A stretch of DNA of 6,977 nucleotides from Actinomycetales bacterium (lineage in GTDB: Bacteria; Actinomycetota; Actinomycetes; Propionibacteriales; Nocardioidaceae). Below, piece after piece: positions 1 to 6,789 of this stretch (position 1 is the stretch's first letter; each line of letters starts with the position of its first letter). The notes under the pieces are model-generated. The model ran no database searches, was not told where the DNA came from, and saw nothing but the letters and a program-made list of their open reading frames with translations. Position numbers and translations under genes: made by a program. The DNA is taken from assembly GCA_012513165.1 (NCBI GenBank), contig JAAZCT010000191.1, positions 1 through 6,977 on the forward strand. Reading direction: 5' to 3'.

Positions 1-10
1 ACGTCAACGT

Positions 11-16
11 GGAGGT
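11..16 (+). promoter_or_regulatory. Ribosome binding site of the ATL gene
   Basis: The bases GGAGGT match the core anti-Shine-Dalgarno complement. About seven bases separate GGAGG from the ATG at 23. This fixes the start of the ATL gene, because its reading frame stays open to the left edge of the window and could otherwise be extended. No promoter can be judged in the 22 bases available upstream. Confidence 0.8.
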
Positions 17-22
17 CAGCTC

Positions 23-313
23 ATGCTCAGTGATTTCGCTGAAGTAGTGCTGTCCTACGCCGAGACGGTTCCGGCGGGTCGCGTCACCACCTATGGTTCG
101 ATTGCTGACGCGATCGGCCGCGGTAGCGCTCGCAACGTCGGCCAGGTGATGTCTTCCCATGGGCGAGAGGTTCCGTGGTGGCGGGTCGTTCGCGCCAACG
201 GGTCCCTCCCGAGTTTCCTGATCGTTGATGCGCAAGAGCATTGGATCGAGGAATCCACGCCTACGCGTCTGGGTGCCGTCGACGTGGCACACGCATTTTG
301 GTCTGGAAACTGA
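23..313 (+). CDS. Alkyltransferase-like (ATL) DNA-binding protein, MGMT family
   Basis: This 96-residue protein has the DNA-binding fold of O6-alkylguanine-DNA alkyltransferases but cannot transfer alkyl groups. Visible family signatures are VPAGRVTTYGSIA (residues 16-28, Tyr24 at the base-flipping position) and SARNVGQVM (35-43), where Arg37 occupies the arginine-finger position of the recognition helix. The active-site motif PCHR is replaced by PWWR (51-54). Loss of the acceptor Cys defines ATL proteins, which bind O6-alkylguanine, bend the DNA and direct the lesion to nucleotide excision repair. Most ATLs I know keep the His (PWHR or PAHR), so the second Trp is a variation. Length fits the family (about 100 residues). 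The ATG at 23 has a good GGAGGT upstream. It lies 53 bases before adnA on the same strand, as its counterpart does near adnAB in mycobacteria. Family assignment is firm; lesion binding is inferred. Confidence 0.9.
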   Translation: MLSDFAEVVLSYAETVPAGRVTTYGSIADAIGRGSARNVGQVMSSHGREVPWWRVVRANGSLPSFLIVDAQEHWIEESTPTRLGAVDVAHAFWSGN

Positions 314-366
314 CTTTTCGGGCCCAGACACCGTGCAAGAGGGCCAGTTCTGTCAGTGGGGTCTGA
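314..366 (+). other. Short intergenic gap, ATL gene to adnA
   Basis: The 53 bases hold no recognisable -35/-10 pair, no LexA-type GAAC-N4-GTTC operator and no U-tract terminator. A 5-bp inverted repeat (GGCCC at 321-325 with GGGCC at 341-345, loop of 15) is too weak to call a terminator. The simplest reading is that the ATL gene and adnA share one transcript. Confidence 0.5.
358..361 (+). promoter_or_regulatory. Weak candidate ribosome binding site for adnA
   Basis: GGGG lies five bases before the TTG at 367 and is the only purine run near the adnA start. It is a poor match to GGAGG and is 17 bases from the alternative GTG at 379, so it slightly favours TTG 367. adnA may depend on a weak site or on ribosomes arriving from the ATL gene. 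Confidence 0.35.
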
Positions 367-3300
367 TTGCATGGACTCGTGGCCAAAACCTATGCACTCA
401 AACACCGCGAACGCACAGATGTAGTTGCGCCAGTCTTAGACGAGCAACAACAAGCCGTGGTCGATCATCGCGGCGGTCCGCTGCTGGTGCTGGCGGGTCC
501 CGGTACGGGCAAGACCACCACCATCGTTGAAGCCGTCGCGCAGCGGATACTGAATCAGGAACTTGAAGCCGAACAGGTCTTGTTGCTGACTTTTAGCCGC
601 AAAGCGGCAGACGAAATGCGCACTCGAGTTGCGGCTCGGGTGGGCGGAGCCCACTTGGCAGTGCCCGCCATGACGTTCCACTCCTACAGCTATGCGCTGG
701 TCCGCGAATTCGATTCAGCCGAAGGCTATGAGGACCCAGCCCGGCTGATCACGTCTCAAGAACGCGATCACGTGTTGCGCGATCTGATCGGCGGCCACCC
801 GGCCGCCAGTTGGCCGGCGTTCTTGCATCAAGCGTTGGGTACGCGCGGATTCATCGAAGAAGTGCAATCGTTCATGGACCGGGCCTCCGCCTTGGATCTG
901 GGGGCAGACGAGTTGCGGCAACTCGCTGAAGCGAATGACCGGCCCGAATGGGCGCGCATGGCTGATCTGGTCGAGGAATACCGTGACGTGCTCGCGCTGC
1001 GGAACCTCGTGGACTATCCGGGGCTGATCGATCGAGCAGTCGGCATCGCGAGCGACGATGACAACCGAGCACAGTTGCGCGATCGGCACCGGCTGGTGAT
1101 CGTCGACGAATACCAAGACACCGATGCGATGCAGGTGCGCTTGCTGCAAGAGATCGCTGGCGACGGAGCCGAGTTGATCGTCGTGGGCGACCCCGACCAA
1201 TCGATTTACGCCTTCCGAGGCGCAGACCAACGCGAAATCTTGAACTTCACTCACACGTTCGCGGCCGCAGGAAAACAACCCGAAGTCATCGCTCTGCGCA
1301 ACACGCGCAGGTTCGGCGAAACCATCATGAAAGCCGCGAAACGCACTTTGGCCGGTTTGCCGCTTCCGCTGGGGCAACTGTCTGAACACATGCTGGTGCA
1401 TCGCAACCTCAACACGCTCGCAGAAGATCCGGGGCGGGTAGTTTTGCAAACGTACGCCAGCCCCACCGCCGAGTCTGAATGCATCGCCGGAATCTTGCGC
1501 AGTGCGCACCTCGACGAAGGCACGCCATGGAACCAGATGGCGGTGCTGGTGCGCAACGAGGCAGACGTCAAACGACTCGCGCGCGCTCTTACCGCTTCGG
1601 GGGTTCCCAACGAAACGGCCGGCGATGAGGTTCCGCTCTATGACGAGGCCGCAGTGCGAAATCTGCTGGCCGCGCTCGAAGTCTCAGACAAGATCGCCCG
1701 AGGCACCGAGATTAGTCATGAGGCCGCAGTCGCGGTGATGGACGGTCCACTCGGCGGGCTTGATGCGGCTGCCCGCCGTAGGCTCGGGCGAGCGCTGCGT
1801 CAGCAACACCCCGATACGCGCTCTGACGTGTTGATCGCCAAGTGCTTGTCTGAACCCACGCTCGTGGGGGTTTCTGGAGGCGACTCCGCCACCCGCGATG
1901 CCGTGCGGCGCACGAAAAAGCTGTTGGAGTTGCTGCACCGGGCAGCCAAGGACCTGTCGAAGCACGCTCCGCTCGAACAGGTGGTGTGGCTGCTGTGGGA
2001 CGGCAGCGGTTGGACACGGACTCTGCGTGCTCGCTGGGAGCAAGGCGGCGAACGGCGGATCACCGCGAACCGCGATCTGGACGCCGTGACCGCCCTGTTC
2101 GACTATCTGACCAAAGCTGAAGAACAAGGTCGGCAACGCAACGTCGCGAACCTGATCGACGAGTTGAAAGCACACCAGATTCCGGCCGACCGGATCGGCT
2201 CAGCCGCTCTGGGTTCGGCTTCGGTGCGCCTGATGACGGCTCACCGGGCCAAGGGCCTGGAGTGGCCACTCGTGCTCGTGGCAGGTGTTCAAGAAGGCAC
2301 GTGGCCGAACGTCCGGCACGCCGGCTCGATCCTGCGCACCGAAGAACTCGACGAACAGATCGCGGCCACCGCTGGCGCCCAACTGCGCGAAGAGCGCCGA
2401 CTGTTTTACGTGGCCTGCACCAGGGCCACATCGCAGTTGTTCGTGACGGCCGTAGATCCGATCAACGACGATTCAGAAGGTCCATCTCGATTCTTCACGG
2501 AACTCGCAACCGAGTTCCACGGAGACTCGAAGATCGTGCGCCAAGGCCGCCCGCCGCAAGCGTTCACCCTGCGAGGCGTGATCTCGCGGCTACGTTCGGT
2601 GGGTGAGAACCCTGAGCACAGTACTGAAGACCGCGCCGAGGCCGCCCGCCTATTGGCCCAGATCGCCCAGCGTGACGTCTATTCGGCCAAGGCTGCAGAT
2701 CCGGGGCGCTGGTGGGTGCTCGCCGGCTGGACGCAATCAGAGTTGCCCACCCGCGCAGAAGGCGATCAGATTTTTCTGTCAGCCACGGCGGTCGAATCGA
2801 TCGGCGAATGTCCGCTGCGCTGGTACCTGTCGCGTGAAGTCAAAGCCATTCACGGGCAAAACAACGCCGCCGGCGTCGGCTCGATCGTGCACGCCATCGC
2901 GAAAGACCTCGCCGATCGCACACTCGATCCAGAAACCGACGCACCCGACTTCGACACGATGGTGGGGCACCTGCAAGAGGTGTGGCCGAAACTCGAGCAC
3001 GAATCTGACTGGCAATCAGAACGCGAACTCGAGCGAGTGACGGCGATGATCGAACGCCTCGACCTGTGGCAAAAGGCCGACATGCGCACGCTCGTGGCGG
3101 CCGAATACCCAATCGAAGTCGCACTCGATCCCCATGACGATTCGGTGCAGTTGATCGGTTCGATCGACCGACTCGAACAGCACCTCGAAAGCAGCGCGCT
3201 GCAGGTGGTCGATTTCAAGACCGGCAAGAGTTACCCCAGCGGTCAAGAAATCAAAGAGCACGCCCAGCTGGGCTTCTACCAAATCGCGATAGACCGCGGT

Positions 3301-3591
3301 GCTGCAGCAGGGCTCGAAATCGACGGCGTGCCCGTCGGCGATGCGCCGGTGGGCGGAGCCGAGTTGGTGCACTTGGCCGTCCAGAAGGGCACAAAAGACC
3401 CCACCTTGCCACGGGTGAGTCAGCAAGAAGCGTTGAACGAAGAGTCGCTCGCGCTGGTGCAGATCAGGCACGCGGTTGACGTCATCCGCTCCGAGCAACA
3501 CCCGGCCACCCCGTGTTCGGCCTGTGCGTATTGCGATTTCCGGCGCGTGTGTCCCACAACGTCCGAACCAACCATTGGGGGACAAGCATGA
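367..3591 (+). CDS. adnA: AdnA, UvrD-like helicase/RecB-type nuclease subunit of AdnAB
   Basis: AdnA is one half of the actinobacterial heterodimer that unwinds and resects double-strand breaks using ATP. Superfamily 1A helicase motifs, numbered from TTG 367 (1074 residues): Q motif near Q27-Q29; Walker A GPGTGKT 44-50; Ia LTFSRKA 74-80; Ib TFHS 103-106; II DEYQDT 247-252; III GDPDQSIYAFRG 274-285; IV TRRF 313-316 with Arg315 at the ATP-sensing position; V TAHRAKGLEW 624-633; VI EERRLFYVACTRA 675-687. GPLGG (460-464) with the following basic helix is typical of AdnA. The C-terminal nuclease has His842, Asp934, the DFK motif Asp949/Lys951, and QLxxY 967-971. Cys815 plus Cys1053, Cys1056 and Cys1062 match an AddB-type [4Fe-4S] site; Cys1050 is extra. 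The start is uncertain: a stop codon directly precedes TTG 367, and GTG 379 is the other option. The stop overlaps adnB. Length is close to the mycobacterial protein (about 1045 residues). Nothing looks inactivated. Confidence 0.93.
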   Translation: MHGLVAKTYALKHRERTDVVAPVLDEQQQAVVDHRGGPLLVLAGPGTGKTTTIVEAVAQRILNQELEAEQVLLLTFSRKAADEMRTRVAARVGGAHLAVPAMTFHSYSYALVREFDSAEGYEDPARLITSQERDHVLRDLIGGHPAASWPAFLHQALGTRGFIEEVQSFMDRASALDLGADELRQLAEANDRPEWARMADLVEEYRDVLALRNLVDYPGLIDRAVGIASDDDNRAQLRDRHRLVIVDEYQDTDAMQVRLLQEIAGDGAELIVVGDPDQSIYAFRGADQREILNFTHTFAAAGKQPEVIALRNTRRFGETIMKAAKRTLAGLPLPLGQLSEHMLVHRNLNTLAEDPGRVVLQTYASPTAESECIAGILRSAHLDEGTPWNQMAVLVRNEADVKRLARALTASGVPNETAGDEVPLYDEAAVRNLLAALEVSDKIARGTEISHEAAVAVMDGPLGGLDAAARRRLGRALRQQHPDTRSDVLIAKCLSEPTLVGVSGGDSATRDAVRRTKKLLELLHRAAKDLSKHAPLEQVVWLLWDGSGWTRTLRARWEQGGERRITANRDLDAVTALFDYLTKAEEQGRQRNVANLIDELKAHQIPADRIGSAALGSASVRLMTAHRAKGLEWPLVLVAGVQEGTWPNVRHAGSILRTEELDEQIAATAGAQLREERRLFYVACTRATSQLFVTAVDPINDDSEGPSRFFTELATEFHGDSKIVRQGRPPQAFTLRGVISRLRSVGENPEHSTEDRAEAARLLAQIAQRDVYSAKAADPGRWWVLAGWTQSELPTRAEGDQIFLSATAVESIGECPLRWYLSREVKAIHGQNNAAGVGSIVHAIAKDLADRTLDPETDAPDFDTMVGHLQEVWPKLEHESDWQSERELERVTAMIERLDLWQKADMRTLVAAEYPIEVALDPHDDSVQLIGSIDRLEQHLESSALQVVDFKTGKSYPSGQEIKEHAQLGFYQIAIDRGAAAGLEIDGVPVGDAPVGGAELVHLAVQKGTKDPTLPRVSQQEALNEESLALVQIRHAVDVIRSEQHPATPCSACAYCDFRRVCPTTSEPTIGGQA
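3577..3582 (+). promoter_or_regulatory. Ribosome binding site of adnB inside the adnA end
   Basis: GGGGGA lies five bases before the ATG at 3588, within the last codons of adnA. It decides the adnB start. The frame is open further upstream to a GTG at 3513, but those 25 extra codons overlap the AdnA cysteine cluster and lack a comparable ribosome site. Confidence 0.7.
3588..3591 (+). other. ATGA start/stop overlap of adnA and adnB
   Basis: The adnB ATG (3588-3590) overlaps the adnA TGA (3589-3591). This arrangement usually couples translation of two subunits, so ribosomes finishing AdnA can restart on AdnB. It suits a 1:1 heterodimer. Confidence 0.85.
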
Positions 3592-6500
3592 CAATCAACA
3601 CCGAGCCGCAACAGCCGCGGGTGATTGACTCCACCGACCATCTCAAAAAGGTCTTGGGAATCCCATACAGCCCGGAACAACTCGAAGCGATCACCGCTCC
3701 GCTCGGCCAAGCACAGGCGATCATCGCAGGCGCAGGCTCGGGCAAAACGGCCGTGATGGCTGCCCGAGTTGTGTGGCTGGTGGGACATGTTGGCGTAGCG
3801 CCCGAATCGATCTTGGGCTTGACGTTCACCACGAAAGCCGCGAGCGAACTGGGCCGCAGGGTGCGTTCCTCGCTGAGCGCGGCTGGCGTCATCACCGACG
3901 AAGGCGAACCAGAAGTTTCCACGTACCACGCGTTCGCGAGCGCGTTGATCCGCGAACACGGTCTACGAATCGGTGTGGAGCCAGACCTTCAAGTGTTGAG
4001 CGCGGCAAAACGCTTCCAATTAGCCGCCAACGTGGTGCACTCGCATGTGGGTCGGCTTGAGTTCGTTTCCGCCTCGACCGCATCGACGGTCAAGGCGCTC
4101 TTGGCGCTCGACGGTCAACTCTCTGAGCACCTCAAAACCACAGACGAGTTACGCGAACACGATCGCGTGTTGATCGCAGATCTTGAGAATCTTCCGAAAC
4201 GAATCAAGTTTCAAACCGAAGTGCTCGAAGCAGCTCAGAGGCGCACGGAGTTGTCGTGGCGGGTGGACGAGTACCGCGAAGCGAAGCGGACCGCAAACGC
4301 CATGGACTTCAGTGACCAGATGGCCTGGGGCGCGCAGTTAGCTCAGTCCGAAGACGTCATCGAAAGCCTCCAGAACCGCTTCAGCGTCATCTTGTTGGAC
4401 GAATACCAAGACACCTCCATCGCCCAACGCGATCTGCTGCAATCACTGTTCAGGGGCCAGTCGATCAGCGCAGTGGGCGACCCCGCCCAGGGGATCTATG
4501 GCTGGCGTGGTGCAGCGTCGGGCAACCTGACTGGCTTCCTCGGGGATTTCGCCGACGCCCAGAGTAATCCTGGCCAGGCTTTCTCGCTGTCGGTTACCCG
4601 CCGGTGCGCTCCCGAAATCATCGATCTGGCGGCGGTCGTAGCGAAAGACTTCTACAGCCTTCCAGCGGTCTCGGCCGTGGTGACGCCGTTGGAAGCAGCG
4701 CCAGAGAACCCGGCAGGCGAAGTCTCGGTGAGTTTGCATCACACGGTCACCCAAGAGATCGAAGCACTCGCGGGAACCATCCAGTCCGAGCACGACCGGG
4801 GCGTGGCCTGGGAGAAGATTGCCGTGCTGGTTCGCAACAGTGCCGAGAACCGCGAACTCGTTCGAGCCCTGCGCGCTCACCAGATCCCAGTCGAACTGGT
4901 GGGCCTCACTGGCCTGTTGAGTCAGCCAGAAGTGCTCGACGTGCTGAGCGTGCTCGAGGTGCTCGAAGACGTCACCAACAATCCAGCCCTGCTGCGTGTG
5001 TTGACTGGTCCGCGTTGGCGGATCGGCGACAGAGACCTCGTGTTGTTGGGTAAACGGGCCCGGTATCTGGCTCGCGAACCGCGAACCTCAGACGAACCAA
5101 CCGGAAGTCACGAAGAAACACTGGCTCGGCTGCTAGACGAAGCGACCGAACGGTCCGAACCGACCTTGTTGCATTCGATCCTCGAAGCGCTCGAATCGCC
5201 GGGAGACGCCCCGTACGGAGACGGCGCGCTGGAACGGTTTAGCGACATTACGGCCATGTTTTCCCGGTTGCGGAGTCACGCGCACGAGCCGCTTCCAGAC
5301 GTCGCGCGGATGGCGATTCGTGAACTCGACCTCGACGTGGAACTTGAAGTGGCCGGCATCGGCACCGACAACCTAGCGCTCCTGATCGACGCGATCGCCG
5401 ACTTCGCAGACGACGAACCCTACGCCACGCTGACGGGCCTGTTGGCGTATCTGAGCGCGGAAGAACAACACAACCAAGGCATGGAAGTGGCCTCGCCCAC
5501 GCAGTCAGATTCGGTCAAAGTGCTCACGATCCACAAAGCGAAGGGCCTCGAGTACGCGAGTGTGTTCATGCCGTTTGTGAGTCACAAAGTGTTTCCGAAC
5601 GGTAAAAGCCGCGACAGTTGGCTCATCTCAGCCTCGACCTTGCCCCATCCGTTGCGTGGCGACGTAGCGCAACTTCCGGTATGGGACTTTGACGACAGAA
5701 GCGCCAAAGAGTTCAAAGCCGACATGGCTGAGGACGCTCTGATGGAAGAAGTGCGCCTTGCTTATGTGGGGTTCACACGTGCCGAAACCCGTTTGCACGT
5801 TTCTGGTCACCGTTGGGGTCGCACCCAGAAGAAACCACGGAAGCTCTCGGCGTTCCTCGAAACGGTTGCCGATTGGCTTCGTGAACGTCGTGTTGAACCA
5901 GTGGTATGGGCTCCGGAACCTGAAGAGGATGAAGTTAATCCGCACCAGCTCGATACCGAACGTGCTTGGCCAGCCCCAGTCAGCGAGATGGCGCAGCGCC
6001 GCGACTTTGCTGCGATGGTCACCGACCGTCTCGCAACTGAGCCTGACTATGATGTCGTTCTCGGACCCGGAGGTGAACCCGGAACCGAGATCGGGCTGGA
6101 ACCCGAGGCCGAAGCCGCGCTTAGCGAACAGATGGCCGCTATCGGTGCCGACGTTGAGGCGTTGCTTGCCGAGGCGGAAACGAGCGAATCGGATCTGATC
6201 GAAGTCGATCGCCCAGCCGCGCTCTCGGTCACGGCCATGATGTCGATCGCGAAAGACGAAGCCGCGTTTGCCTCGCTCCTGGCAAGGCCCATGCCGCGAC
6301 GTCCAGCCGCTGCCGCGCGTTTCGGCACGCGGTTCCATGCGTGGGTGGAAGGCCGTTACGATCAACAATCGCTCTTCGACTTGTTCAACCTCGATGCGCG
6401 CGGTGACGAGGACGTCGAAGACGACAGCGATCTGGCTTCGCTCAAGAGCACCTTCGAGAAAAGCGAGTACGCGAATCGTGAGCCAGTCGCGACCGAGGTT

Positions 6501-6785
6501 TCGTTTACCTTGCAGTTGGGTGCACAAACCATGATCGGCACGATCGACGCCGTTTTCGGTGCCACCGGCGAGTACGACTACGAAATCGTCGACTGGAAAA
6601 CCAACAAGAAAGAGAACGCCGACCAGTTGCAGTTGGCTTTGTATCGGTTGGCGTGGGCCGAAAGCAGGGGAGTGCCGATCGAGAAAGTGAAAGCCTCGTT
6701 CTATTACGTCCGGCTAGACAAAACTGTTTCGTTTGCCCAATTGCCGGGGCGAGACGAAATTGAGCAGTCTTTCGGGCTAGCGTGA
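3588..6785 (+). CDS. adnB: AdnB, UvrD-like helicase/RecB-type nuclease subunit of AdnAB
   Basis: AdnB partners AdnA; in mycobacteria it is the dominant translocation motor. Counting from ATG 3588 (1065 residues): Q motif YSPEQ 27-31; Walker A GAGSGKT 48-54; Ia LTFTTKA 78-84; Ib TYHAF 112-116; MDFSDQ 239-244; II DEYQDT 271-276; III GDPAQGIYGWRG 297-308; IV TRRC 337-340 with Arg339 at the conserved position; V TIHKAKGLEY 647-656; VI EEVRLAYVGFTRA 720-732. LLRVLTGPRWRIG (468-480) is typical of AdnB. A long Pro/Glu/Asp-rich stretch (about 770-878) links the motor to the nuclease. The nuclease shows GTRFH with His917, IDA with Asp987, DWK Asp1002/Lys1004, and QLALY 1015-1019. The only Cys I find is Cys340, so no Fe-S cluster is possible here, unlike AdnA. 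The ATG has a GGGGGA ribosome site and overlaps the adnA stop. Both ATPase and nuclease appear functional. The ATG at 6790, four bases after the stop, starts the next gene. Confidence 0.95.
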   Translation: MTINTEPQQPRVIDSTDHLKKVLGIPYSPEQLEAITAPLGQAQAIIAGAGSGKTAVMAARVVWLVGHVGVAPESILGLTFTTKAASELGRRVRSSLSAAGVITDEGEPEVSTYHAFASALIREHGLRIGVEPDLQVLSAAKRFQLAANVVHSHVGRLEFVSASTASTVKALLALDGQLSEHLKTTDELREHDRVLIADLENLPKRIKFQTEVLEAAQRRTELSWRVDEYREAKRTANAMDFSDQMAWGAQLAQSEDVIESLQNRFSVILLDEYQDTSIAQRDLLQSLFRGQSISAVGDPAQGIYGWRGAASGNLTGFLGDFADAQSNPGQAFSLSVTRRCAPEIIDLAAVVAKDFYSLPAVSAVVTPLEAAPENPAGEVSVSLHHTVTQEIEALAGTIQSEHDRGVAWEKIAVLVRNSAENRELVRALRAHQIPVELVGLTGLLSQPEVLDVLSVLEVLEDVTNNPALLRVLTGPRWRIGDRDLVLLGKRARYLAREPRTSDEPTGSHEETLARLLDEATERSEPTLLHSILEALESPGDAPYGDGALERFSDITAMFSRLRSHAHEPLPDVARMAIRELDLDVELEVAGIGTDNLALLIDAIADFADDEPYATLTGLLAYLSAEEQHNQGMEVASPTQSDSVKVLTIHKAKGLEYASVFMPFVSHKVFPNGKSRDSWLISASTLPHPLRGDVAQLPVWDFDDRSAKEFKADMAEDALMEEVRLAYVGFTRAETRLHVSGHRWGRTQKKPRKLSAFLETVADWLRERRVEPVVWAPEPEEDEVNPHQLDTERAWPAPVSEMAQRRDFAAMVTDRLATEPDYDVVLGPGGEPGTEIGLEPEAEAALSEQMAAIGADVEALLAEAETSESDLIEVDRPAALSVTAMMSIAKDEAAFASLLARPMPRRPAAAARFGTRFHAWVEGRYDQQSLFDLFNLDARGDEDVEDDSDLASLKSTFEKSEYANREPVATEVSFTLQLGAQTMIGTIDAVFGATGEYDYEIVDWKTNKKENADQLQLALYRLAWAESRGVPIEKVKASFYYVRLDKTVSFAQLPGRDEIEQSFGLA

Positions 6786-6789
6786 GCTC

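Noticed and set aside
321..345. Possible hairpin terminator after the ATL gene
   Set aside because: Only five base pairs around a 15-base loop, with no following T-run.
225..530. Overlapping plus-strand frame of 101 codons across the ATL/adnA junction
   Set aside because: It overlaps the end of the ATL gene and the Walker A region of adnA. It is arginine/serine-rich out-of-frame translation with no motif.
715..1509. Minus-strand open frame of 264 codons opposite adnA
   Set aside because: It is opposite the conserved motor motifs II-IV of AdnA. Its translation is low in recognisable structure and has no domain signature.
3513..3587. Upstream extension of adnB to GTG 3513
   Set aside because: It would add 25 residues read from the adnA cysteine-cluster codons in another frame. 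ATG 3588 has a good ribosome site and a typical ATGA overlap.
3016..3594. Minus-strand open frame of 192 codons opposite the adnA nuclease end
   Set aside because: It shadows the conserved nuclease motifs and cysteine cluster and shows no motif of its own.
5628..6527. Long minus-strand open frame of 299 codons opposite adnB
   Set aside because: It lies wholly opposite the AdnB motif VI, linker and nuclease region. It shows no family motifs, and long antisense frames are expected opposite GC-rich codon use.
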